The notes beneath the pieces were generated by a model. The model did not search any database and was not told the origin of the DNA. It saw only the letters and a list, made by a program, of their open reading frames with translations. Shown one piece after another: positions 37,151-45,341 of a stretch of DNA of 58,612 nucleotides (its first letter is position 1; each line of letters opens with the position of its first letter). The stretch spans positions 64,001 through 122,612 of IMG/VR virus record IMGVR_UViG_3300035670_000048, one strand, 5' to 3'. The position numbers and the translations under genes are program-made. The stretch comes from a virus.

Positions 37151-38533
37151 AGTTGACAGCTCGAAAAACTTCTTTGCTAGATATTCTCTATCGTCTGGAT
37201 CAATATCTTGTTTAGTTCTTTGTTGCTGTTTTGGTGCACCATTCGACTCGTCTTCATCCTCGACATACTCTCCTGTAATACGAGTCACTCCAGTTGATCC
37301 TTCAAAATCACAATTGAATGTAATACCATCTGTACCGTAACGATTTTTAATAATGTGCCAACGAGAAGTATTATCTACTTTATCTTTTCGTAGACGAGAT
37401 GTAGAAATGATAATATCGCCAATCATAATTTTATCATATGATCCTGCTGCTTTATCTCCTTCAACTACTTTCTCGCCTGCACCTGAACGATTTACTTGTG
37501 ATGGCGATACAATTGGAATACCTAATTCCTTAGCTAATCCTTTAGCGTCTGTATAGATATCATCTAAATCATCTTTACGTTCGTTTCTAGCGCGTTGACG
37601 GTTCTTTAATAAATCTAGATAATCAATAAAGATAACATCTGGTTTAAAGTTATGTTGTGTCCACATTTGATCCAAATGGCGCTCAATATCATCTAATGAT
37701 GCGCGTTTTGGTGGGTATTCTTTAATGATTAATTTACCAGCTAATCCACGAGTTGCTTCCTCAATTTTAACACGATGTAATGGTAATTGATCAACTGGAA
37801 TTTTAAGTAAATTAGCATCAAAACGTTGTCCAACATATCCTTCACCTAATTCAAGTGAGTAATATACTACATTACCACCTAATTTAGCTGCCTCTAGCGC
37901 CATCGAAATTGCTGCCCATGACTTACCAGAACCAGGACCACCAAAGAATATAACTAAATCGCCCTTACCATAACCTCCTTGAGTAATTGAATTAATCTGT
38001 GGCCAAGGAGTAGGTATAACACGCCTATCATCTGGTCTGTAACGTGCTTCAACGTCTAATGCAAAATCGTGTCCAGTATTTTTTTCTTGTGCTGTGACGA
38101 TTGCTTTAGAAATCAATGTACGGATTGATTCATAGTCGCCATCGTTTAGTAAATCAACAGATGTCATAATTGCTTTCTTCATCTGTTGGTTTTGGCAGAA
38201 TTTTGAGAATTCCTGCTCGATGTATTCTTTATCGTGTGATTGATCCGCCATTTTATAGGCTTCTTTTAATTCCTCAATCACAGCAATCTTTAATACATCA
38301 TTATCTTCTTTTTTTACTTCGATCTGAAGTGCCTCCATTGTAGGAGTAGTGTGAAATTCGTCAAAGTACTTCTGTAGACGACTTACGATCCATTTTCTGG
38401 CTGTATTTTCGAAATACTCGTCTGTAACTGAATCTGATACGTCTACTAGAAATTTCCTATCCGTTAGAAGCAAACCTAGTACTTTGGTTTGGAACGAATT
38501 ACCGTATTTCTCTAAATTTTCTAATGAAGTCAA
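37142..38533 (-). CDS. Replicative DNA helicase, DnaB/T4 gp41-like
   Basis: 463 aa. N-terminal helical domain, then the RecA-fold: Walker A FFGGPGSGKSWAAIS (about 198-208), VVYYSLELGEGYVGQR, Walker B DVIFIDYLDLL, and a SPSQVNRSG (sensor) segment. It should unwind DNA at the phage fork. No primase is seen in this window. It follows the NUMOD-HNH homing gene. Confidence 0.95.
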   Translation of the reverse strand: MTSLENLEKYGNSFQTKVLGLLLTDRKFLVDVSDSVTDEYFENTARKWIVSRLQKYFDEFHTTPTMEALQIEVKKEDNDVLKIAVIEELKEAYKMADQSHDKEYIEQEFSKFCQNQQMKKAIMTSVDLLNDGDYESIRTLISKAIVTAQEKNTGHDFALDVEARYRPDDRRVIPTPWPQINSITQGGYGKGDLVIFFGGPGSGKSWAAISMALEAAKLGGNVVYYSLELGEGYVGQRFDANLLKIPVDQLPLHRVKIEEATRGLAGKLIIKEYPPKRASLDDIERHLDQMWTQHNFKPDVIFIDYLDLLKNRQRARNERKDDLDDIYTDAKGLAKELGIPIVSPSQVNRSGAGEKVVEGDKAAGSYDKIMIGDIIISTSRLRKDKVDNTSRWHIIKNRYGTDGITFNCDFEGSTGVTRITGEYVEDEDESNGAPKQQQRTKQDIDPDDREYLAKKFFELSTSS

Positions 38534-38560
38534 CTTATATAACCTTTAAAATGTGATAAT

Positions 38561-38580
38561 GTAAATATGATTAGGAAATT
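38561..38580 (-). promoter_or_regulatory. Promoter-like motif A before the helicase
   Basis: AATTTCCTAATCATATTTAC on the minus strand; contains the stop codon of the HNH gene and lies about 30 bases upstream of the helicase start. Confidence 0.5.
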
Positions 38581-39326
38581 TTAAATTTCCATATATAACC
38601 ATATGCTTGTTTTTTAATACCATTACAGCATTCTGATAATGCTGATGGTGGTTTATTTAATGATTTAGCAGCATCTGATATACTATTCCATTCTTTAATA
38701 AATGTATTATCTAATGTATACTGTGTGATAGGAGTAGATCTAGTTTCTATAATTTTATGTCTATTATTAGAAATGTTTTGATTCCATTCTTCACTTCGCT
38801 TTACTTTCTTCATAGCTTCAGAACGTTTTCTTTTATGTTCTTCAGTATGTGTCTTTCCTATTAAAGATTTACTAATTTTTTCTCTCCACTCATCATTATA
38901 CATCGAATGTCCTTTTCTATTATCTGACATTTTCTGTTTTGTTTCTTCTGATTTGGATTTACCTAGACTGGATTTACTGATTTTCTGTTTAGTATCCTCA
39001 GTACGACTTACTCCAGTAAGAAATACAGAATGTTCTAATTTGAGTCGTTCATACATTCTACTACTTATAACATAATGATTATTCTTATGTTTTCTTTTAC
39101 CTGTTGCCATCAGGAATAAAGCATATTTTAATTTTTCATTATGTGGGTATATTTCACATAATAATAAATGACACAGAAAATGCTCTCTTGCTGTTAATCT
39201 AACAATGTTATTTTTATCTTTTCCACCTAAACATTTTGGAAGGATATGGTGATTCTCTCCATACCCTTCTAATGTTCTGTTTTGGGCTCGTTCTACTATT
39301 TGGTTGTATATTTTATTATAATTCAT
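38571..39326 (-). CDS. HNH homing endonuclease with NUMOD repeats
   Basis: 251 aa. The HNH-like core is YGENHHILPKCLGG then LTAREHFLCHLLL; the middle has three NUMOD3-like units (TKQKISKSSLGKSKSEETKQK, EWREKISKSLIGKTHTEEHK) and the C-terminus a NUMOD1-like domain (ISDAAKSLNKPPSALSECCNG ... AYGYIWKF). A mobile endonuclease inserted before the helicase gene. Motif B is directly upstream (39331-39345). Confidence 0.9.
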   Translation of the reverse strand: MNYNKIYNQIVERAQNRTLEGYGENHHILPKCLGGKDKNNIVRLTAREHFLCHLLLCEIYPHNEKLKYALFLMATGKRKHKNNHYVISSRMYERLKLEHSVFLTGVSRTEDTKQKISKSSLGKSKSEETKQKMSDNRKGHSMYNDEWREKISKSLIGKTHTEEHKRKRSEAMKKVKRSEEWNQNISNNRHKIIETRSTPITQYTLDNTFIKEWNSISDAAKSLNKPPSALSECCNGIKKQAYGYIWKFKIS

Positions 39327-39330
39327 ATCG

Positions 39331-39345
39331 ACAATAAATATATGA
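39331..39345 (-). promoter_or_regulatory. Promoter-like motif B before the HNH-NUMOD gene
   Basis: GTCATATATTTATTG on the minus strand, 5 bases before the start. Confidence 0.35.
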
Positions 39346-39374
39346 CAACACTAGATAAATTAAAATAATATTAT

Positions 39375-39614
39375 TTATTTTCCATATGTTTCATTATAAT
39401 AATCTTCTTCATCTCTGTGCTCTAAAATAGAATCAATTCCTTGTAGATAATCATTCATTATCTGCTCTTTCTCACATAATACTGCTACTTCTTCTCGTTC
39501 ACATAGGTGATCCAAAATGTTAGCATATGTATCATCACCAGAATCTCTCATAACCTTACTCATTGTCTTAAATTCTAAAAACAACGATTGCATTGCTGTT
39601 TGTTTCTTTTCCAT
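39375..39614 (-). CDS. Hypothetical acidic helical protein
   Basis: 79 aa from the ATG at 39614, which avoids a 52-base overlap with the nuclease gene required by an upstream ATG at 39677. Helical and acidic: SLFLEFKTMSKVMRDSG, ILDHLCEREEVAVLCEKEQI. Not recognised. Confidence 0.6.
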   Translation of the reverse strand: MEKKQTAMQSLFLEFKTMSKVMRDSGDDTYANILDHLCEREEVAVLCEKEQIMNDYLQGIDSILEHRDEEDYYNETYGK

Positions 39615-39625
39615 ATTTGTAAATT

Positions 39626-40657
39626 TTATTGCTTCCAATCTAACGAAGAAAAATTTTCTATCAACCATGATTGCCAATTTACTCGCTCATTTAGTTGGTC
39701 ATTCTCCGTCATTTCAACGAAATTCCCTATGTTTAGGGATGGTGGCGCCATTTCAATTGTTGCGTCAATGATGCGCTTATCTTCGTTGCTTATATTTGGA
39801 TCTTTTAGTGACATTAATTGGTAGTTAATACCCAATTGGTGCTCAAACTGCAACACTTTAGTGTATAATGGATTTGTTGATTCATTATCACGTGCTTTTT
39901 TAAGCAAATCCTCAATCTCCAGTTGTTTTGGAAGTAACAATTCTGGAAATAATTTAATTAATTTTTTAGGGCCTAATCCTTGTACTCCAGGTACGTTATC
40001 TCCAGCATCACCCATCAATAATTTATAATTGATAAAGTTATGTGAATGGATTTGGTATTCTTCTAGTACGTCTTCTGGTCTATATGTTTTCTTTTTAGTT
40101 GGAGAATATATAGATGTTTTCTTAGATACTAATTGTAGGAAATCCTTATCAGCCGACATAATCGTTACTTCATCTACTTCAGAATCTGCTTCGAATTTCT
40201 GTACTAGATAACCCATTACATCATCGGCTTCAATTTTTGGAATCGAAATCATCGATACTGGTAGTTGAGTGCAGTATTCGATTAATCGTCCCATTTGATT
40301 AGCCATTGATTCGCTTTCCTCGTTTTTAGTATCGAATACTTTCCAATTGGTTACTTTTAAATTAGTACGGTTTGCTTTATAATCAGCATATAAGTACTTT
40401 TTATTAGTAGAATTGCCTTGTCCATCAAACACTAAAACAACCCTAGTCGGTTGGTATAGCTTAATAGCATAACCAACCGATTTAAGGAAGCCCACTAATC
40501 CACCAACGTGATGTCCATTAGGGTTTAAGTGCTGAATAATAGCAAATGAACGGAGGAATGTATTCATTGAGTCTACAATGAGTACTCTAGCGTTCTTTGA
40601 ATTATTTTTATCAGCGTTTAATTCTGATAATAACTTATTTAGAAAGTCTTTATCCAT
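39626..40657 (-). CDS. 5'-3' exonuclease/RNase H, T4 Rnh-like FEN family
   Basis: 343 aa from ATG at 40657 (40681 would overlap the previous gene by 32 bases). Blocks: LIVDSMNTFLRSF, VLVFDGQGN, KIEADDVMGYLV, IMSADKDFLQLV (acidic cluster), and the helix-hairpin segment LLMGDAGDNVPGVQGLGPKKLI. As in T4 it should remove RNA primers and 5' flaps. It lies between the recombinase genes and the helicase. Confidence 0.92.
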   Translation of the reverse strand: MDKDFLNKLLSELNADKNNSKNARVLIVDSMNTFLRSFAIIQHLNPNGHHVGGLVGFLKSVGYAIKLYQPTRVVLVFDGQGNSTNKKYLYADYKANRTNLKVTNWKVFDTKNEESESMANQMGRLIEYCTQLPVSMISIPKIEADDVMGYLVQKFEADSEVDEVTIMSADKDFLQLVSKKTSIYSPTKKKTYRPEDVLEEYQIHSHNFINYKLLMGDAGDNVPGVQGLGPKKLIKLFPELLLPKQLEIEDLLKKARDNESTNPLYTKVLQFEHQLGINYQLMSLKDPNISNEDKRIIDATIEMAPPSLNIGNFVEMTENDQLNERVNWQSWLIENFSSLDWKQ

Positions 40658-41057
40658 TGTTTTGTTCTTTAACTCGATCAATTAGTTCATTTATACAATC
40701 ATTCTCGATTTCCTCGTATGTTCCTCTGAATCTCATAAATGAATTATCTTCGTCTTTATAAAACTCTCCTACTAAATAATTACTTCCACCACTTAACATT
40801 CTTACGCCGCCTATCCAGTTATGATTTTCTCTAAACCATCTAAATACTTGTTGTTTAAGTGGTAATGGAATTGGTGTAATAGTTTTATCTATTGTACAAT
40901 CAGGATAGCCACAATGCAGATTATGTAATTGACATCCTCCAGGTCTTTCTTTCTCCATACATTTTTTAGTATGTTCAGATTTTATCAAACATCTTTCATC
41001 AAACCCTAATTCCTTTAAGGCTAATGCTTGCTCGTAGGTTACAAATTCAATATCCAT
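40650..41057 (-). CDS. Hypothetical protein of a Bacteroidota phage/prophage family
   Basis: 135 aa from ATG at 41057 (41078 would overlap the recombinase gene). N-terminal IEFVTYEQALALKELGFDE is a start I recognise from many small proteins in bacteroidotal genomes and prophages. The centre has several Cys (KKCMEKERPGGCQLHNLHCGYPDC), and the end has VFRWFRENHNWIGGVRM. Function unknown. It is useful as a host clue. Confidence 0.7.
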   Translation of the reverse strand: MDIEFVTYEQALALKELGFDERCLIKSEHTKKCMEKERPGGCQLHNLHCGYPDCTIDKTITPIPLPLKQQVFRWFRENHNWIGGVRMLSGGSNYLVGEFYKDEDNSFMRFRGTYEEIENDCINELIDRVKEQNNG

Positions 41058-41058
41058 T

Positions 41059-42141
41059 TTATTCTGGTTCTTGATCAAACATTACTGATGTATCGATTCC
41101 GTCTTCGCCTGCTTCTTCTACAATATCGAAATCAGCTGTTCCCAAGATACGTAACCATTCTTCGGAGTGGTCTTTCTTGTAGTTGTCGATTGCCTTTTTA
41201 TCGTCATCAATAAAACCGTGTACTGTCATAATGACCGATCCTTTAGTTTGTACACCTGTAATGTGATTTTTATCCACTGCTACTTTAGTACGTTTAGCAA
41301 ATTCAACGTCCTTGCCGCCTTTAGTTGCTTTAATCTTATTAGTACCAGCATTTGTGATATTGCCGAATGTAACTACAACTGATGAATCAAAGAACATCGT
41401 GTTTCCACCTTTATTCTTCATTTTTGGTTGTTCCATCGGCATCGATGGTTTATCTACCCAAATCTTATTTACTGCCACTAACGTATTAGTGTATGGGTAA
41501 TTTTCTTTGCGTGATAATACAATCTTTTGATTGATAAAGTTACCAAAGGATTGAGACATAGCTCCAGCATTCCATTCATTGTTGTTCTTATTTGATTCAA
41601 CAGATAACTTACATGGAATCGATCCAACTGAATCCCATAGAAATAATAAATCGTATGGTAATCGATTCTGTGATTGCTCGTGTAGTAAGTCTGCAATAAA
41701 TGCTGCTACATCTTCAACTGTATTTAATGTACCTCTATCAATATAGATAAAATCACCCTCATAGTCGATTAATTCCCCTGTATTTTCATCCCATACTTCA
41801 TTTAATTTGAATCCCATCTGCTTGACGTGATCCCAATTCCATTTCATCTCGGTGATAATGAATACTGGTAATACACCTGCTTTCTGAGCTGCTACTGCAC
41901 ACTCTAGCATTGCGGTTGTTTTACCTGTATCGGAATGTCCTCGAAGTAAGGTAATATGGCCCATTGGAATACCTGGTAATGATAATACTTCATTAAACGC
42001 AGGAGATAGTGGTAGCCATTTCTGTGCTTTAAACTTTACTGACTGATCTAAAAACTTGGACTTCTTAAAAGAAGCCAAGTTAAATTTAGATTTGTCGCCT
42101 AGTACAGTTGATACTGTTTCCGAAACTGATTTTTTTGCCAT
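41059..42141 (-). CDS. RecA/UvsX-like recombinase
   Basis: 360 aa. Walker A TLLRGHSDTGKTTAML (about 65-80), PVFIITEMKWNWDHVKQMG, LLFLWDSVGSIPC (Walker B-like) and a FINQKIVLSRKE region. This is the UvsX type with GHSDTGKT in place of bacterial GPESSGKT. It forms filaments on SSB-coated DNA for strand exchange and recombination-dependent replication. Its start codon overlaps the stop of the SSB gene (TAATG). Confidence 0.92.
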   Translation of the reverse strand: MAKKSVSETVSTVLGDKSKFNLASFKKSKFLDQSVKFKAQKWLPLSPAFNEVLSLPGIPMGHITLLRGHSDTGKTTAMLECAVAAQKAGVLPVFIITEMKWNWDHVKQMGFKLNEVWDENTGELIDYEGDFIYIDRGTLNTVEDVAAFIADLLHEQSQNRLPYDLLFLWDSVGSIPCKLSVESNKNNNEWNAGAMSQSFGNFINQKIVLSRKENYPYTNTLVAVNKIWVDKPSMPMEQPKMKNKGGNTMFFDSSVVVTFGNITNAGTNKIKATKGGKDVEFAKRTKVAVDKNHITGVQTKGSVIMTVHGFIDDDKKAIDNYKKDHSEEWLRILGTADFDIVEEAGEDGIDTSVMFDQEPE

Positions 42142-42986
42142 TATTGAAATAATTCGTCGAATTTATCTGATGAGTTTGTATTCAAAGAGAACGCAGCACG
42201 TTCTTGTTCTGTTACTTGGTTTTCATTTACCCAATCTGATTGAGCAGCCGGAGCAGCAGGAGCAGCTTCAGTTGTAGTTGCTGTAGTTGTTGTTTGCTCT
42301 GCTTCAGCATCTGGATTTAGCCATTTAGCTAATAATTCTTTAATGTCGTTGTATTCGCGTTTGCGATTAATCGTCATAATATCTGGTTGTTCTTCTAACC
42401 ATTTATTTACTAGATTAGCATCATCAGAAATTGGAGATGATTTTGGACGAGGACGTAATGTACAGCTAACTACCTTACGGCCAGCTACTTCAGAATTTAC
42501 GGCATCGATTTTAAAATCGAATCCATCTTGGATATCAGTGAAATCACCGTAATCCTCATCAGCAGCAAATCCTAGTAATGATTTGTATACTTCCTTACCG
42601 AATTCCCATAAACGAACACCTAAATGTTCTTCACCACGAACGATAACAGGAACAAATACACGCATTTTTGGATCTAACTTCTTAGCTAATGCCCAGTTGT
42701 CGCGATCTTTTGATTGACGTAATTTTGCTGCAAATTCCATAATTGGATCTGCTTCACCCCAGTTGTTTAAAGCCAATACTGGTCCTTTAGCGAATCCATA
42801 GTGGAAATATACCTCGCGGAATGGGTTTTGTTTATTGAATTTTGATGGTACGATGCGAATCGTATGATTACCTACTTGAGGCTTCCAGAACACTTTCGTG
42901 TAGTCGATTTTTTCGTAAGTCTTACCTCCCGATTTCTGTGGAGCGTTAAGATTACCTAATTTTTGCTTTAACAAAGCTAAATCCAT
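42141..42986 (-). CDS. Single-stranded DNA-binding protein, T4 gp32-like
   Basis: 281 aa. FWKPQVGNHTIRIVPSKFNKQNPFREVYFHYGF and the following RVFVPVIVRGEEHLGVRLWEFGKEVY are the OB-fold signature of phage gp32-type proteins. A middle acidic/Ala/Thr linker (QTTTTATTTEAAPAAPAAQ) and an acidic tail (DKFDELFQ) that would bind replication partners. Unlike T4 gp32, no zinc-binding Cys cluster is visible. Confidence 0.88.
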   Translation of the reverse strand: MDLALLKQKLGNLNAPQKSGGKTYEKIDYTKVFWKPQVGNHTIRIVPSKFNKQNPFREVYFHYGFAKGPVLALNNWGEADPIMEFAAKLRQSKDRDNWALAKKLDPKMRVFVPVIVRGEEHLGVRLWEFGKEVYKSLLGFAADEDYGDFTDIQDGFDFKIDAVNSEVAGRKVVSCTLRPRPKSSPISDDANLVNKWLEEQPDIMTINRKREYNDIKELLAKWLNPDAEAEQTTTTATTTEAAPAAPAAQSDWVNENQVTEQERAAFSLNTNSSDKFDELFQ

Positions 42987-43020
42987 AATATAACTATTTA
43001 AGTTTTAAAAATTGTACTCG

Positions 43021-43040
43021 GTAAATGTAATTGAGAAATC
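43021..43040 (-). promoter_or_regulatory. Promoter-like motif A before SSB/recombinase
   Basis: GATTTCTCAATTACATTTAC on the minus strand, ending 35 bases upstream of the SSB start, directly after the previous stop. Confidence 0.55.
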
Positions 43041-43475
43041 CTACAGATTAATTATCTTGTGGATTTTAGTTTTGATGATATTTAAATCATTGCTTTGGAT
43101 CAACAATATTGAATTCTTGTAATCGATCCAGTTAATTCTGTAGTTGGTGTCTAATACACCATTGTTCAAAGACTTGATTAATGCATTTAGTGCATTTATT
43201 GTATATAACGTATTTGACTCTTTCTTACGATGCAGCAATATCGTATTAGGTAGCACGGATTGTTGCTCCATATTGAATGTATCGATATTATACGTGCAAA
43301 CATACTCTTCAGTAGACAACGATTCTAATACAAATATCTTAGAATATAAAATAGTGTATTTGGTCTGTAAAGTATTTAGAGTATTGTCTAATTCTTCAGG
43401 AGCCGTGAATGTACAGAATAGCTTATTCGCCATTAAAAACGTGCTGTTAAATAAATCGTAACTTAAGTCTGCCAT
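43041..43475 (-). CDS. Hypothetical protein between SSB and the family-A-like polymerase
   Basis: 144 aa. Alternating strands; VLPNTILLHRKKESNTLYTINALNALI and INWIDYKNSILLI are the best candidates for a family pattern, which I half-recognise from T4-like phages without a function. The start codon adjoins a TATATTTATG sequence (motif B-like). Confidence 0.65.
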   Translation of the reverse strand: MADLSYDLFNSTFLMANKLFCTFTAPEELDNTLNTLQTKYTILYSKIFVLESLSTEEYVCTYNIDTFNMEQQSVLPNTILLHRKKESNTLYTINALNALIKSLNNGVLDTNYRINWIDYKNSILLIQSNDLNIIKTKIHKIINL

Positions 43476-43486
43476 AAATATATGAT

Positions 43487-44785
43487 TTATTTTATTTCTG
43501 CATAATTTCCACCCATTTTCGTGGAGTAATTAAACTTTAGCAACGCAGTTATGCTATCTAATAAATTCTCTGACGAATCGTAATCCAATAATATAGAATC
43601 GTATGTGTATAGGATAATTTTTGTTTTCTTATCTTTAAGCAAATTCATCACAGCAGAAAACTGAACTACGTTAAATATCGTTTCTGTATTTTGGACAATA
43701 TAATTGAGAAGTTTCTGTGGTGTTGCGTTTTCTATTATTTGTTTTGTGAATCGTTTACCGAATTGAGCACCAATTGCACCATTTTCTGCGTCTTTCCACA
43801 ACTGATTTGTATAGTTATTTACTTCAGCAAAGAATGGTTTGTCTTGGAAATCCTTTCTAACGCCTCCATATAATTGCTGAAATACTAGTTCCTTAATTGT
43901 TTCAGGTGTTGATCCAGGAAATTGAAGCGATAATTGTTCATATATGTTTCCTTTAAATTCGTATCCAGCTAATTTAGCGATGATAGTTGGGTGGTATGCT
44001 TTAAAATCAATTTCAACTAATGTATCATTTTCTGGAATGAATGCAGCACGTTCGCCATTTGTTTTATTTAGAGCAGCAAAATTAACACCATTAAATGCAT
44101 TTGATGGTCTTCCAGTTAATGTATTTAAATTATATTGTGTATATATTTTACCTTTAGATACTGAAAATTTAGGGTTAGGTAATGTTTTAAAGTACTCAAT
44201 AAATGGTTCCTTGCTTAATTTAATACCTTGCTTTTCAATATTATAAAATAATGGAATCATGTAATGATTCAAGAATGCGTACTCGTCTATATTTTCACTA
44301 ATTTTATTTATAGTTTGCTCAATATGATCATATACGTTTTCCCATTTTTCATAATGTTTCGCTATTGGAATTAATGTTGATGGTGCTTCAGTATAGTATT
44401 TGCGTTTAAAATCCGCTTCAACTTTTGATTCGTATTGATCAATGTTAATGTCTTGAATCGAATAGTATGAGCTAATCAGTTGTGCATCAATTAATTGAGG
44501 ACTCAACGTGGGAAAGTGGTGTAACACCGCTTTCTTATCTAATGTGTATAGTTTATCGGCTTTAGATAGCTTAGCGAGTACATCCGCTAATTGTAGTGAT
44601 AGCGATTCGGAGTGGTTTAAACACAGAATGTATCCTTTATGTGATTTAATCCAACGAACATAAATTAGGCTAATATTTTGTAAAGCAGGATGATAGTTTT
44701 CATTCGTTGGAATAATATGAATGAATACATCTTCGCCAATATGTAACTGATCTAGCTGATCTTGTTTTTCAATAATATAAAACAT
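43487..44785 (-). CDS. Family-A-like DNA polymerase, truncated and with changed active-site residues
   Basis: 432 aa. From about residue 220 it shows family A motifs: TLTGRPSN (as TATGRLSS), motif A VEIDFKAYHP with Asp260, motif B K298-ELVF302-QQLYG307 (as K..NF..IYG) and motif C LYTYD396SILLDY. The acidic residue five places after the motif A Asp, a steric-gate Glu in Pol I, is His265, and the second acid in motif C is Ser397. There is no recognisable exonuclease domain; the first ~200 residues are unassigned. It could be a second polymerase (repair, translesion, primer synthesis). The main replicase is at 3.3 kb. Confidence 0.75.
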   Translation of the reverse strand: MFYIIEKQDQLDQLHIGEDVFIHIIPTNENYHPALQNISLIYVRWIKSHKGYILCLNHSESLSLQLADVLAKLSKADKLYTLDKKAVLHHFPTLSPQLIDAQLISSYYSIQDINIDQYESKVEADFKRKYYTEAPSTLIPIAKHYEKWENVYDHIEQTINKISENIDEYAFLNHYMIPLFYNIEKQGIKLSKEPFIEYFKTLPNPKFSVSKGKIYTQYNLNTLTGRPSNAFNGVNFAALNKTNGERAAFIPENDTLVEIDFKAYHPTIIAKLAGYEFKGNIYEQLSLQFPGSTPETIKELVFQQLYGGVRKDFQDKPFFAEVNNYTNQLWKDAENGAIGAQFGKRFTKQIIENATPQKLLNYIVQNTETIFNVVQFSAVMNLLKDKKTKIILYTYDSILLDYDSSENLLDSITALLKFNYSTKMGGNYAEIK

Positions 44786-44800
44786 AATATAACCTTTTAC

Positions 44801-44820
44801 GTAATTATAATTAGGAAATT
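44801..44820 (-). promoter_or_regulatory. Promoter-like motif A before the family-A-like polymerase
   Basis: AATTTCCTAATTATAATTAC on the minus strand, 15-35 bases upstream of the start and overlapping the previous stop. Confidence 0.45.
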
Positions 44821-45340
44821 ATAAATTAACAAATGTAGTAATGCCTGGTATTATTTTTTCTGCGTTTATTAATTGTTCATCTAAATTATCTGCTGAAAAG
44901 TCGATTGATATTACTTTATTGATTGGATCTTTTGATAAATGATATGCTTCCTCGTATGATATCTTTTTTACAATATAATTAGGATCATTTGATTTTTGAA
45001 AGTAATAACTAACTCCTGTTTTAAGTGATAAATCAGTTCTAATAATATGTGGATTTATAGATATAGGAGATAAATTACGTGCTGTATTTTTATTACGAAT
45101 TGCTAAATTATATGCGGCACTACCTAATCCAGTAGTACTAATTACATTAGCTAAAGCGTTGTTTTGTGGTTTTTCAATTGGAACTGGTTGCGTGTATGTT
45201 TTTTCATTAGCACCAGCATATGTTTTTCCACTTATAATATGATAAGATCCAGAAAATGCCAAACCCGAATCAACGTATACAAATTCGTTAAGACGAGCTT
45301 GTTGATCTGTAATTATCTGATTTTTTGGTATTCTTGCCAT
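44819..45340 (-). CDS. Baseplate-region protein of unknown function
   Basis: 173 aa. Beta-rich (FVYVDSGLAFSGSYHIISGKTYAG) with a polar linker and a C-terminal segment KKISYEEAYHLSKDPINKV. It is the last gene of the tail operon, one base after the 1187-aa baseplate protein. Presumably a tail/baseplate component. Confidence 0.65.
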   Translation of the reverse strand: MARIPKNQIITDQQARLNEFVYVDSGLAFSGSYHIISGKTYAGANEKTYTQPVPIEKPQNNALANVISTTGLGSAAYNLAIRNKNTARNLSPISINPHIIRTDLSLKTGVSYYFQKSNDPNYIVKKISYEEAYHLSKDPINKVISIDFSADNLDEQLINAEKIIPGITTFVNL

Positions 45341-45341
45341 T

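Noticed and set aside
43476-43490. Motif B directly touching the start of the 144-aa gene
   Set aside because: Too close to the start to leave a leader; could be leaderless, but evidence is thin, so not listed as a promoter.
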